From positions 1 through 64,000 of the forward strand of contig JADJBM010000031.1 in NCBI GenBank assembly GCA_016703785.1: a DNA stretch of 64,000 nucleotides, in the 5' to 3' direction. This document shows, one piece after another, positions 18,964 to 27,622 of this stretch. The position numbers and the translations under genes were made by a program. Each line of letters begins with the position of its first letter. The stretch's first letter is position 1. The DNA is from Betaproteobacteria bacterium (GTDB taxonomy: Bacteria > Pseudomonadota > Gammaproteobacteria > Burkholderiales > Rhodocyclaceae). The notes below the pieces were generated by a model. It had not been told where the DNA came from. It ran no database searches and was given only the letters and a program-made list of their open reading frames with translations.

Positions 18964-20319
18964 TCAGCGCATTCCAGGCAGCAACCCCTTCATGCCGCGC
19001 ATCATTTTCTGCATGCCGCCTCTGGAGAACTGCTTCATCATCTTCTGTGTCTGTTCGAACTGGCTGAGTAGGCGGTTGACTTCCTGTACCTGGACGCCGG
19101 CCCCGGCGGCAATACGCCGCTTGCGAGATGCCTTGATAAGTTCCGGCTTGGCTCGCTCTTGGGGTGTCATGGAACTGATTATCCCCTCGAGACGACTGAC
19201 GGTCTTGTCCTCAACCTGAGACCCGGCCTGCTGCGCGGCTTGGGCAAACTGGGCCGGCAACTTGTCAAGCAGCCCGGAAAGGCCTCCCATCTTGCGCATC
19301 TGACCGATCTGTTCCTTGAAGTCGTTCAGGTCGAAGCCCTTGCCGGTCTTCAATTTCTGGGCAAATTCCTTCGCCTTGTCCTGATCGACACCACGCTGCG
19401 CTTCCTCGATAAGTCCGAGCACATCGCCCATGCCCAGGACGCGCGATGCCATGCGCTCCGGGTGGAACTCCTCGAGGCCGGTAAGCTTTTCGCCGACTCC
19501 GGCAAACTTAAGCGGTTTGCCAGTCACCTGGCGTACGGACAGCGCTGCGCCGCCCCGCGCATCGCCATCGAGCTTTGTAAGAATGATGCCCGTGAGCGGC
19601 AGTGCATCGTTGAATGCCCTCGCCGTGTTAACCGCGTCCTGCCCCAGCATTGCATCTACAACGAACAGGGTCTCGACTGGGTTCAGCACAGCATGCAATT
19701 CGGCGACTTCGCGCATCATGGCCTCATCGATGGCCAGACGCCCGGCAGTATCGAACAGCACCACGTCGTAATAATGCTTCCTGGCGAAATCCAGCGCAGC
19801 TGCCGCAATGGCAGTGGGCTTGTCATTCGCTTGCGTGGCAAAGAAGTCAATGCCGGCCTGTTCAGAAACAAGCTTCAATTGCGCAATCGCCGCAGGTCGG
19901 TATACGTCGGCGCTGGCAGCAAGCACTTTTTTCCTCATGCGTTCTCTGAGGAGCTTGCCCAGCTTGCCAGTCGTCGTGGTCTTTCCGGCCCCTTGCAGGC
20001 CCGCCATAAGGATGACCGCGGGCGGCTGCACAGCGAGATTGAGGCCGCTGTGTGCGCCTCCCATCAAATCCGCCAATTCGCGGTGTACAACGCCCACCAA
20101 CGCCTGCCCCGGGGTGAGGCTGCCTATCACGTCCTGCCCAATGGCCTTTTCCTTGATGCGTGCAACTATATCCCTGACCACCGGCAAGGCCACATCGGCC
20201 TCGAGCAAGGCCATTCGCACTTCACGCAATGCGTCAGCGATATTGTCTTCCGTCAGGCGCGCCTGACCCCGCAATGTCTTGACGACACGGGAGAGGCGCT
20301 GCGTCAGATTGTCCAGCAT
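18964..20319 (-). CDS. ffh: Signal recognition particle protein Ffh
   Basis: GTPase that binds signal sequences and 4.5S RNA and delivers ribosomes to FtsY. The start at 20319 gives MLDNLTQRLSRVVKTLRG, the usual beginning, and about 451 residues. The P-loop GLQGAGKTTT and the DTAGRL and TKLDGDARGG motifs are clear. A methionine-rich C-terminal M domain follows (KMMKQFSRGGMQKMMRGMKG). Convergent with the lytic transglycosylase, divergent from the CcsA-like gene. Confidence 0.97.
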   Translation of the reverse strand: MLDNLTQRLSRVVKTLRGQARLTEDNIADALREVRMALLEADVALPVVRDIVARIKEKAIGQDVIGSLTPGQALVGVVHRELADLMGGAHSGLNLAVQPPAVILMAGLQGAGKTTTTGKLGKLLRERMRKKVLAASADVYRPAAIAQLKLVSEQAGIDFFATQANDKPTAIAAAALDFARKHYYDVVLFDTAGRLAIDEAMMREVAELHAVLNPVETLFVVDAMLGQDAVNTARAFNDALPLTGIILTKLDGDARGGAALSVRQVTGKPLKFAGVGEKLTGLEEFHPERMASRVLGMGDVLGLIEEAQRGVDQDKAKEFAQKLKTGKGFDLNDFKEQIGQMRKMGGLSGLLDKLPAQFAQAAQQAGSQVEDKTVSRLEGIISSMTPQERAKPELIKASRKRRIAAGAGVQVQEVNRLLSQFEQTQKMMKQFSRGGMQKMMRGMKGLLPGMR

Positions 20320-20358
20320 GATGTTCCGAATGCTCCAGGAAGGAGATAAACTTGCACT

Positions 20359-21186
20359 ATGCAAGAGATTTTACCGCATCTGCTCCCGGCTGCCCTTTAC
20401 GCCTTTCTAGGCTTTCATTTTTGGCGCACGCGATGGAGCCAGACCGCCATCAGGACGCCGCAAGGGATACACGCATGGGAAAGGTTTGCTGTGGCCATTG
20501 CGCTTCTACTGCACGGAAACGTGTTGTATGAAGAGTTGTTTGGAGGCGGCGAAATGCGCTTCGGCTTCTCGGCCGCGCTATCCCTCATGCTCTGGCTCGC
20601 CGTTCTGATCTACTGGGTTGAAAGCTTTCATGCCCGACTGGAAGGGCTGCAACCCTTGGTTCTTCCCCTGGCTGCAGTATGCGTGCTCCTGCCAAGCCTG
20701 TTTCCAGGCCAGCACATGCTGGTGAATGCCTCCTCGGCCATGTTCCGCGTCCACTTCCTCATTGCCATGGTGGCCTATAGCCTGTTTACCCTGGCCGCAC
20801 TCCACGCTATCATCATGGCGGTAGCCGAGCGTCGCCTGCACAGAGGCGAATTGACACGGCCTCTCACCAGTCTGCCTCCCCTGCTAACGATGGAGTCGTT
20901 GCTGTTCAGGCTCATCACCATAGCCTTCGTCTTGCTCACCCTGACCCTGGTTTCAGGCTTTGCCTTCTCCGAATCGGTATTCGGCAAGGCGTTCTCCTTC
21001 AATCACAAAACGCTTTTCTCCATTGTTTCCTGGCTGATATTTGCCGCCTTGCTCATCGGACGTCATGCTTGGGGCTGGCGCGGGCGCAAGGCATTGCGCT
21101 GGACATTGGCCGGATTTGTCGCACTGCTCTTCGCTTATGTGGGGAGTCGCTTCGTTCTGGAGGTCGTGCTCGGCCGCATCGGTTGA
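20359..21186 (+). CDS. CcsA/YpjD-like inner membrane protein
   Basis: A 275-residue integral membrane protein with about eight hydrophobic segments, similar to the cytochrome c assembly (CcsA) family and to E. coli YpjD. The family histidines on hydrophobic stretches are partly visible (RVHFLIAM, FNHKTLFS). I do not see the tryptophan-rich heme-handling motif of true CcsA, so a role in heme or c-type cytochrome assembly is only suggested. The neighbours ffh (divergent) and a CorC-like protein match the ffh-ypjD-corB arrangement of many proteobacteria. Confidence 0.8.
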   Translation: MQEILPHLLPAALYAFLGFHFWRTRWSQTAIRTPQGIHAWERFAVAIALLLHGNVLYEELFGGGEMRFGFSAALSLMLWLAVLIYWVESFHARLEGLQPLVLPLAAVCVLLPSLFPGQHMLVNASSAMFRVHFLIAMVAYSLFTLAALHAIIMAVAERRLHRGELTRPLTSLPPLLTMESLLFRLITIAFVLLTLTLVSGFAFSESVFGKAFSFNHKTLFSIVSWLIFAALLIGRHAWGWRGRKALRWTLAGFVALLFAYVGSRFVLEVVLGRIG

Positions 21187-21240
21187 CAGTCCCCATTCTC
21201 GCCACGATACTGGTTTCCCCGCTTTCCCTGAACTCATCGC

Positions 21241-22509
21241 TTGATAGACGTCCCCCTTTCGGCGCAATTTGTTGCGCTGGCCGTTCTGCTCGTGCTTTCC
21301 GGCTTTTTCTCTCTGGCCGAAACTGCCATGATGGCTGCCAATCGCTATCGATTGCGGCATCTGGCGCAAGAAGGACACCGCGGCGCACGTCTTGCCCTTG
21401 ATCTGCTCGCCCGCACCGACAGGCTGCTCGGCGTCATCCTGCTTTTCAACAACCTGATCAACACGGCTGCCGCCACGCTCGTCAGCGTGATAGCCATTCA
21501 GCTTTTCGGCGAGGAAGACTGGGCTCTCGTTGCGGGCACGCTTCTCGTCACTTTCCTGATTCTGGTTTTTGCCGAGATCACTCCGAAGGTAGTCGGCGCG
21601 GGCAATGCCGACCGGCTGGCTCCGACCGTCAGTTTCTTTCTTACTCCACTGCTACGGCTGTTCCAGCCTGTGGTGTGGTTCGTGAATCTCTTCGTCGAGA
21701 CCCTGCTTCTTCTGACGCGCCAGAAGCCCAAGAACGGCGGAGAGGTGCCACAACTCTCGCCGGAGGAACTGCGTACGCTGGTTTTGGAAGCAGGACATTT
21801 CATTCCACAACAGCACCAGTTCATTCTCCTCAATCTCTTCGATCTGGAAAGCATTACCGTTGAGGACATCATGATTCCGAGAGGGATGATCGAGGCCATC
21901 GATCTGGCCGCTCCCATCGAGGACATCCGCCAACAACTGGCCACCAGCTACCACACGCGAATACCGGTCTTCGAGAATGACCTGAATAACATCGTCGGAA
22001 TCCTGCATCAGCGCCGCTTGCTGGCAACACTGCTGTCGGGAAGCATGGACAAGGAATGCTTGCGCGAACAGCTCACCGAACCGTATTTCATTCCTGCAGC
22101 TACTGCCGTCTATGCACAGTTGCAATTCTTTCAGGAAAATCAGGAGCGCTTCGGCCTAGTAGTGGATGAATATGGCGAAATACAGGGCTTGGTAACGCTT
22201 GAGGACATTATCGAGGAACTGATAGGGAAGTTCACCACCACAGCTCCCGGAAGTGGCGGCGAGATATCCTGGGGCCACGACGGCAACACGCTGGTGGAGG
22301 GCGGACGAAGCCTGAGAGAACTGAACCGCAGGCTCGATCTGGCGCTTCCGCTGGATGGCCCCAAAACCCTGAATGGCCTGATACTTGAGCATTTTCAGGA
22401 TATCCCGGAAACCGGGGTCTCGCTCAAGATCGCTGGCGTACCGATAGAAATCATTCAAACGCAGGATCGGATGGTAAAAATGGTCCGGTTGTTCAAGCCG
22501 ATCGCTTGA
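21241..22509 (+). CDS. HlyC/CorC (CorB-type) transporter-associated protein
   Basis: Membrane protein of the CNNM/CorC family, linked to magnesium or cobalt export. The 422 residues have a DUF21 membrane domain (about 1-190, with SGFFSLAETAMMAANR). Two CBS motifs follow (about 205-330, VEDIMIPRGMIEAIDL and GLVVDEYGEIQGLVTLEDI), then a CorC_HlyC domain. An in-frame stop lies 4 codons before, so the TTG at 21241 is the likeliest start. It follows the CcsA-like gene after 54 nt. Confidence 0.9.
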   Translation: MIDVPLSAQFVALAVLLVLSGFFSLAETAMMAANRYRLRHLAQEGHRGARLALDLLARTDRLLGVILLFNNLINTAAATLVSVIAIQLFGEEDWALVAGTLLVTFLILVFAEITPKVVGAGNADRLAPTVSFFLTPLLRLFQPVVWFVNLFVETLLLLTRQKPKNGGEVPQLSPEELRTLVLEAGHFIPQQHQFILLNLFDLESITVEDIMIPRGMIEAIDLAAPIEDIRQQLATSYHTRIPVFENDLNNIVGILHQRRLLATLLSGSMDKECLREQLTEPYFIPAATAVYAQLQFFQENQERFGLVVDEYGEIQGLVTLEDIIEELIGKFTTTAPGSGGEISWGHDGNTLVEGGRSLRELNRRLDLALPLDGPKTLNGLILEHFQDIPETGVSLKIAGVPIEIIQTQDRMVKMVRLFKPIA

Positions 22510-22639
22510 CGTCACGAGGTCACGACAACAAATCGCTCAACAATCTGCGCCAACCATCTGATAGCTTTACAAAACCGGGGCGGAAGGGCATCATCGCCCG
22601 AGGTATGCTGTAGGTACTTCAGGTCAATCTCAGGAACCG

Positions 22640-24352
22640 ATGGCTGCATCTCTTCAGACAACCCTCAGCGGCTTGGCACGCGCGCTGGTCCAGCAAGGCC
22701 GTCTCAAGGAGGCTGAGGCCGAAGCTTTTGCCGCGCAGGGCACGGGCTCGGGAGGAGGGTTTGTCAATCAGGTCATCTCCAGCGGCCGTTTGAATGCCAA
22801 GGAAATTGCCGCCTTCGCCGCAGAAACATTCGGCTATCCCTTGCTCGACCTGAACGCGTTCGAGGAAAGTCATTTCCCCCCTGCCGCCATCGACCGCAAG
22901 CTGATGCAAACTCACCAGGTCATACCCCTGACCAAACGTGGCAACCGCATCGCTGTAGCGCTGGCTGACCCGACAAACCTGCGCGCCCTGGATGAAATCC
23001 GTTTTCAAACGGGTCTGGCAGTCGATCCAGTGGTGGTAGAAGCCAACAAGCTGGTCCCCATCGTCCAGCGCCTGTCGGAAACGGCGGAAACCAAACTCAA
23101 CGAATTGGCCGGGGACGACTTGGATCTCGAACTGGCCGACGAAACAGAGGAATCCGCCAGTGCCGAAGCCGGATCGGTCGAAGTCGATGACGCGCCAGTT
23201 GTCCGTTTTATTCAGAAGATTCTGCTCGATGCGATCAATGAAGGGGCCTCCGACGTCCACTTCGAGCCTTATGAGAAATACTACCGCATCCGTTTCCGAA
23301 CAGACGGCGTCCTGCGCGAAATCGCACAGCCCCCCTTGGTCATCAAAGAAAAGATCGCCTCCCGCATCAAGGTTATTTCCCGACTGGACATTTCGGAGAA
23401 ACGCGTCCCCCAGGATGGCCGCATGAAGCTGGTGCTCTCGAAAACACGCGCCATCGATTTTCGTGTCAGCACGTTGCCGACGCTGCATGGCGAGAAAATC
23501 GTCATGCGTATCCTGGATCCTTCGAGTGCCATGCTCGGCATTGACGCACTGGGTTACGAGCCGGAGCAGCGCGAAGTGCTGATGGCCGCAATCGAGCGAC
23601 CGTACGGCATGATTCTCGTTACCGGGCCGACGGGCAGCGGAAAAACGGTCTCGCTTTACACTTGCCTCAATCTGCTCAACAAGCCAGGCATCAATATTTC
23701 CACGGCGGAGGATCCTTGCGAAATCAATCTGCCGGGAATCAACCAGGTCAATGTCAACGACAAAGCCGGGTTGAATTTTTCCGTTGCACTCAAGGCGTTC
23801 CTCCGGCAGGACCCGGACATCATCATGGTCGGAGAAATCCGCGATCTGGAAACAGCGGAAATCGCCATCAAGGCGGCACAAACTGGCCACTTGGTATTGT
23901 CAACGCTGCACACCAATGATGCTCCAACAACGCTTGAGCGCATGAAGAACATGGGAATCGCGCCGTTCAATATCGCCTCCAGCGTAATCATGATTACCGC
24001 ACAGCGGCTGGCACGACGCCTGTGCTCCTGCAAGAAACCCATTTCCATACCCATGGAAGCACTGATGCAGGCAGGCTTCCATGAACATGAAATAGACGGC
24101 AGCTGGCAACTGTACGGGCCGAACGGTTGCGACAAATGCAAAGGGAGCGGCTACAAGGGCCGCGTTGGCATCTATCAGGTCATGCCGATCTCGGAAGAGA
24201 TACAGCGCATTATCATGACAAACGGAAACTCGATCGACATTGCCGAGCAGGCGCAGCAAGAAGGCATCAAGGACCTGAGGCAATCCGGGCTACTCAAGGT
24301 CAAGCAAGGCCTGACCTCGCTCGAAGAAGTCCTCGCGACAACGAACGAATAG
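22640..24352 (+). CDS. pilB: Type IV pilus extension ATPase PilB
   Basis: Hexameric motor that drives pilus polymerisation at the inner membrane. The 570 residues contain Walker A GPTGSGKT at 329-336, the Asp-box region and Walker B (VGEIRDLETAE). A zinc tetracysteine (CSCKKP, CDKCKGSG) lies near the C-terminus. The N-terminal domain is degenerate compared with the MSHA motor: no RLG-type c-di-GMP motif is seen. It begins a pilB-pilC-pilD operon, with pilC 10 nt downstream. No pilin gene is adjacent. Confidence 0.95.
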   Translation: MAASLQTTLSGLARALVQQGRLKEAEAEAFAAQGTGSGGGFVNQVISSGRLNAKEIAAFAAETFGYPLLDLNAFEESHFPPAAIDRKLMQTHQVIPLTKRGNRIAVALADPTNLRALDEIRFQTGLAVDPVVVEANKLVPIVQRLSETAETKLNELAGDDLDLELADETEESASAEAGSVEVDDAPVVRFIQKILLDAINEGASDVHFEPYEKYYRIRFRTDGVLREIAQPPLVIKEKIASRIKVISRLDISEKRVPQDGRMKLVLSKTRAIDFRVSTLPTLHGEKIVMRILDPSSAMLGIDALGYEPEQREVLMAAIERPYGMILVTGPTGSGKTVSLYTCLNLLNKPGINISTAEDPCEINLPGINQVNVNDKAGLNFSVALKAFLRQDPDIIMVGEIRDLETAEIAIKAAQTGHLVLSTLHTNDAPTTLERMKNMGIAPFNIASSVIMITAQRLARRLCSCKKPISIPMEALMQAGFHEHEIDGSWQLYGPNGCDKCKGSGYKGRVGIYQVMPISEEIQRIIMTNGNSIDIAEQAQQEGIKDLRQSGLLKVKQGLTSLEEVLATTNE

Positions 24353-24362
24353 GGAGAGCCTG

Positions 24363-25595
24363 ATGGCAACTGCAACCAAGACAGCCAAGAGAGACACCGG
24401 TGTCAAGGAATTCACTTTCGCCTGGGAGGGCAGAGACAAGTCCGGAAAGTTGATGCGAGGCGAAATGCGGGCTGGTGGCGAAGCGCTGGTCAATGCGACC
24501 CTGCGGCGCCAGGGTATTCTGGTCAGCAAGATCAAGAAACAGTCCTTCAGGCGCGGCGGCAAGATCACCGAGAAGGACATCACGCTATTTACCCGTCAGT
24601 TGGCCACCATGATGAAGGCCGGTGTGCCCCTATTGCAGGCTTTCGACATCGTCGGCAAGGGTGCCTCCAACCAGGCAGTCGCCAAGTTGCTGATGGACGT
24701 AAAGGCTGACGTGGAAACAGGCTCATCGCTCAACCAGGCTTTTCGTAAATACCCTCTCCACTTCGACGCCTTGTTTTGCAACCTCGTTTCTGCCGGCGAA
24801 GCGGCCGGTATCCTAGACTCACTGCTGGATAGACTGGCGACCTACAAGGAAAAGATTCTTGCAATCAAAAGCAAGATTAAATCGGCCCTCTTCTATCCCA
24901 TCGCGGTCATCGTCGTCGCCATTGTCATTACTGCAGTCATCATGATTTTCGTGATTCCGTCATTCAAGGCGGTTTTCAAGAACTTCGGCGCCGATCTGCC
25001 GGCACCCACCCTGATGGTCATCGCGATGTCGGATTTCATGGTCGCCAACTGGTATATCGTCTTTGGCATCTTAGGCGGGGGTTTGTACGGCTTTTTCTAC
25101 ATGTGGAAGCGCTCTGAGAAGGTGCAGATCGTGATGGATCGCCTTCTCCTGCGCTTGCCGATATTCGGAGACATCATCCGCAAGGCCACCATGGCACGGT
25201 GGGCGCGCACCTTGTCCACCATGTTCGCAGCCGGCGTTCCGCTGGTCGAGGCATTGGATTCGGTCGGCGGTGCCTCGGGCAACTATGTCTATCGGATGGC
25301 AACCAAGCAGATCCAGTCCGAGGTCAGCACCGGTACAAACCTGACGGTGGCCATGCAGAACGCCAACGTCTTCCCCAATATGGTGATCCAGATGGTTTCA
25401 ATCGGGGAAGAATCCGGTCAGCTCGACGCCATGCTGAGCAAGGTTGCAGACTTCTTCGAGGCCGAGGTGGATGACGCGGTCGAGGCCATGTCCAGCCTGA
25501 TGGAGCCGATGATCATGGTCGTGCTGGGCACCTTGATTGGCGGCATGGTGGTCGCCATGTACCTGCCGATCTTCAAGCTGGGCGCGGTTGTCTGA
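24363..25595 (+). CDS. pilC: Type IV pilus platform protein PilC
   Basis: Inner-membrane platform that couples PilB to the growing pilus. The 410 residues show the duplicated GspF/PilC domain: each half has FTRQLATMMKAGVPLLQA-like or MARWARTLSTMFAAGVPLVEAL sequence followed by a VSIGEESGQLD-type motif, and three membrane segments (about 175-205, 225-250, 375-400). Middle gene of the pilBCD operon. Confidence 0.95.
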   Translation: MATATKTAKRDTGVKEFTFAWEGRDKSGKLMRGEMRAGGEALVNATLRRQGILVSKIKKQSFRRGGKITEKDITLFTRQLATMMKAGVPLLQAFDIVGKGASNQAVAKLLMDVKADVETGSSLNQAFRKYPLHFDALFCNLVSAGEAAGILDSLLDRLATYKEKILAIKSKIKSALFYPIAVIVVAIVITAVIMIFVIPSFKAVFKNFGADLPAPTLMVIAMSDFMVANWYIVFGILGGGLYGFFYMWKRSEKVQIVMDRLLLRLPIFGDIIRKATMARWARTLSTMFAAGVPLVEALDSVGGASGNYVYRMATKQIQSEVSTGTNLTVAMQNANVFPNMVIQMVSIGEESGQLDAMLSKVADFFEAEVDDAVEAMSSLMEPMIMVVLGTLIGGMVVAMYLPIFKLGAVV

Positions 25596-25643
25596 TGCGA
25601 GAAACTCAAGAGTCAGCCTCCGCGATACGCCGACCGATCCTAC

Positions 25644-26492
25644 ATGATGCTGCCTGAACCATCCTTATGGACGGCCATTGCTGTCCTACTGGGACTGACG
25701 GTCGGCAGCTTCATCAATGTAGTCATTCACCGCCTGCCAAAAATGATGGAACGCGGCTGGCTAGCGGAATGCGCTGAGTTGCGTGGCGAGCCTGTCCCAA
25801 CCCCTACCGAAATACTGACCCTCGCTAAACCGCGATCGCGCTGCCCTCATTGCGGACATGCCATCACAGCGCTGGAGAACATCCCGGTAATCAGCTATCT
25901 CTTCCTTCGAGGGCGCTGTAGCAGCTGTGGGGTACGCATCAGCCCGCGCTATCCGCTGGTCGAAGCGCTTTCCGGATTGCTCTGCGGCTATGCTGCCTGG
26001 CGTTTCGGGGCAACCTGGGCAGGCTTGGGAGCGCTGCTTTTCATTTGGGGCATGATGGCCCTGACCTTCATCGATTTCGACACCCAGCTATTGCCTGACA
26101 GCATCACCTTGCCTTTGCTCTGGACAGGACTGCTGCTCAACCTGGGCGGCTCATTCACTGACCTGAAGAGCGCCGTCATAGGGGCGGTGGCAGGCTACTT
26201 GTCTCTCTGGGCAGTGTATTGGGCCTTCAAGCTGGCCACCGGCAAGGAGGGCATGGGCTATGGTGACTTCAAATTACTAGCCGCTATTGGCGCCTGGCTG
26301 GGCTGGCAGATGCTGCCGCTGACCATTCTCGCCTCGTCCATGGTCGGTGCGGTGGTGGGCATCGCTCTCATGGTTGCCGTCAAACACGGACGCAACGTTC
26401 CCATTCCCTTTGGCCCCTACCTTGCGGCCGCTGGCATCATCGCCTTGTTCTGGGGCAAGCCCTTGACACAGCTTTACCTCGGCCTTTATTAA
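25644..26492 (+). CDS. pilD: Prepilin peptidase and N-methyltransferase PilD
   Basis: Cleaves type IV prepilins after glycine and methylates the new N-terminal residue. The 282 residues have four zinc-site cysteines (C67, C70, C92, C95). The aspartyl-protease motifs FIDFDTQLLPD and GMGYGDFKLLAA, with the GxGD signature, are present, with about eight membrane segments. It is the only prepilin peptidase in the window, and the MSHA prepilins at 54-57 kb carry the matching G/FTLIE-type sites, so it probably processes both pilus types. coaE, often next, is absent. Confidence 0.95.
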   Translation: MMLPEPSLWTAIAVLLGLTVGSFINVVIHRLPKMMERGWLAECAELRGEPVPTPTEILTLAKPRSRCPHCGHAITALENIPVISYLFLRGRCSSCGVRISPRYPLVEALSGLLCGYAAWRFGATWAGLGALLFIWGMMALTFIDFDTQLLPDSITLPLLWTGLLLNLGGSFTDLKSAVIGAVAGYLSLWAVYWAFKLATGKEGMGYGDFKLLAAIGAWLGWQMLPLTILASSMVGAVVGIALMVAVKHGRNVPIPFGPYLAAAGIIALFWGKPLTQLYLGLY

Positions 26493-26518
26493 ACTAAGTT
26501 CGGTCGACATCTTGAGTT

Positions 26519-26556
26519 CCGGCCTCCTTGCCACCACTTATGCAAGGTCATGCCGG
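26519..26556. other. Unexplained hairpin between pilD and fmdB
   Basis: CCGGC (26519-26523) pairs with GCCGG (26552-26556) and CCTTGC (26526-26531) with GCAAGG (26542-26547), an 11-bp broken stem. Neither strand has a T tract after it, so it is not a normal terminator. A TATAAT lies further on at 26591-26596, possibly the -10 of fmdB, without a good -35. Confidence 0.4.
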
Positions 26557-26621
26557 CACAAGTTAGTGCTTCTTGAGCAACGGCTTAGGTTATAATTCCA
26601 CGCTTATTTTTGGAGGTTGCC

Positions 26622-26888
26622 ATGCCGATTTACGAGTATCGCTGCAGCGAATGCGGGTTCCAAAAGGAGTTCCTGCAAAAGCACAACGACGCGAAGCTGA
26701 CGACCTGCCCCGATTGCGGCAAGGAAACATTCAGCAAGATGCTTACCGCCGCCGGATTCCAACTCAAGGGAAGCGGCTGGTACGCAAGCGATTTCAAAGG
26801 AAGTCCCGCGAAGACCGAGGCAAAGGCGGAGACAGGGCCTGCGCCAGCTCAGGGCTGTAGCGGCTGTGCTTGCGCCGGCAACGGATAA
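26622..26888 (+). CDS. FmdB-type zinc ribbon protein
   Basis: Small putative regulatory protein of the FmdB/CxxC-CxxC family; its molecular role is not established. From the ATG at 26622, preceded by TTGGAGG, the protein is MPIYEYRCSECGFQKEF, and then CPDCG completes a zinc ribbon. The tail is alanine/lysine rich and ends with a second cysteine cluster (GCSGCACAG). 88 residues. The order fmdB - DUF502 - aspS is frequently seen in proteobacteria and is kept here. Confidence 0.88.
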   Translation: MPIYEYRCSECGFQKEFLQKHNDAKLTTCPDCGKETFSKMLTAAGFQLKGSGWYASDFKGSPAKTEAKAETGPAPAQGCSGCACAGNG

Positions 26889-26965
26889 ATGCTCCCCTTT
26901 CTCGGCCTTAGCCTTCGTTCCCCACACGAGAGGCACTTGCCGTCATCGAGCGGCCCTGCGACGGC

Positions 26966-27586
26966 ATGAAGAAGTATTTCATTACAGGACTGCTGATTTG
27001 GGTCCCTCTGGTCATTACAGCCTGGGTTCTGGCGCTCATCGTTCGAACCATGGACCAGACGCTCCTGCTCTTGCCCGAAGCGATTCGCCCCGAGCATCTG
27101 CTTGGGATCTATATCCCGGGCATTGGTGTCATCACTACCCTACTGATCGTTTTCCTCACCGGCCTGGTCACCGCCAACATCATCGGACAGCGGCTGGTGA
27201 GATTCTGGGAGGGCGTGCTTTCACGCATCCCCGTCGTCAAGTCAGTCTATTACAGTGTCAAGCAGGTATCCGACACGCTTTTCTCCTCGAGCGGCGAAGC
27301 CTTCCGCAAAGCCTTGCTGGTGCAATATCCACGTGAGGGCGTCTGGATCATCGCCTTCCAGACCGGTATGCCGGGCGGCGACGTCACCAGTCACCTGCAA
27401 GGCGAATACGTCAGTGTCTATGTACCGACGACACCCAACCCCACCTCCGGCTTCTTCCTCATGTTGCCGCGAAAGGACGTCATCGAACTCGACATGAGCG
27501 TCGATGAAGCACTGAAGTACATCATCTCGATGGGGGTCGTTGCGCCACCCATGCGCAATCCGGCGGGGCGTGCGCAGAATCAATAA
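26966..27586 (+). CDS. DUF502 family membrane protein
   Basis: Integral membrane protein of unknown function. The 206 residues start MKKYFITGLLIWVPLVITAW (first membrane segment), with a second segment at about 50-75 (IPGIGVITTLLIVFLTGLV). The conserved RIPVVKSVYYSVKQV and YVPTTPNPTSGF motifs of DUF502 follow in the soluble part. Placed between fmdB and aspS. Confidence 0.9.
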   Translation: MKKYFITGLLIWVPLVITAWVLALIVRTMDQTLLLLPEAIRPEHLLGIYIPGIGVITTLLIVFLTGLVTANIIGQRLVRFWEGVLSRIPVVKSVYYSVKQVSDTLFSSSGEAFRKALLVQYPREGVWIIAFQTGMPGGDVTSHLQGEYVSVYVPTTPNPTSGFFLMLPRKDVIELDMSVDEALKYIISMGVVAPPMRNPAGRAQNQ

Positions 27587-27622
27587 CACGCCGCCATTGC
27601 GGTTCTAATCCGGGCAATTCAA

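Noticed and set aside
19159..20349. A 396-codon plus-strand frame
   Set aside because: It is antisense to ffh, which is complete with all GTPase motifs.
22619..23890. A 423-codon minus-strand frame
   Set aside because: It is antisense to pilB, whose motifs are all intact; its composition (rich in Q, D, R, no family motif) is that of a shadow frame.
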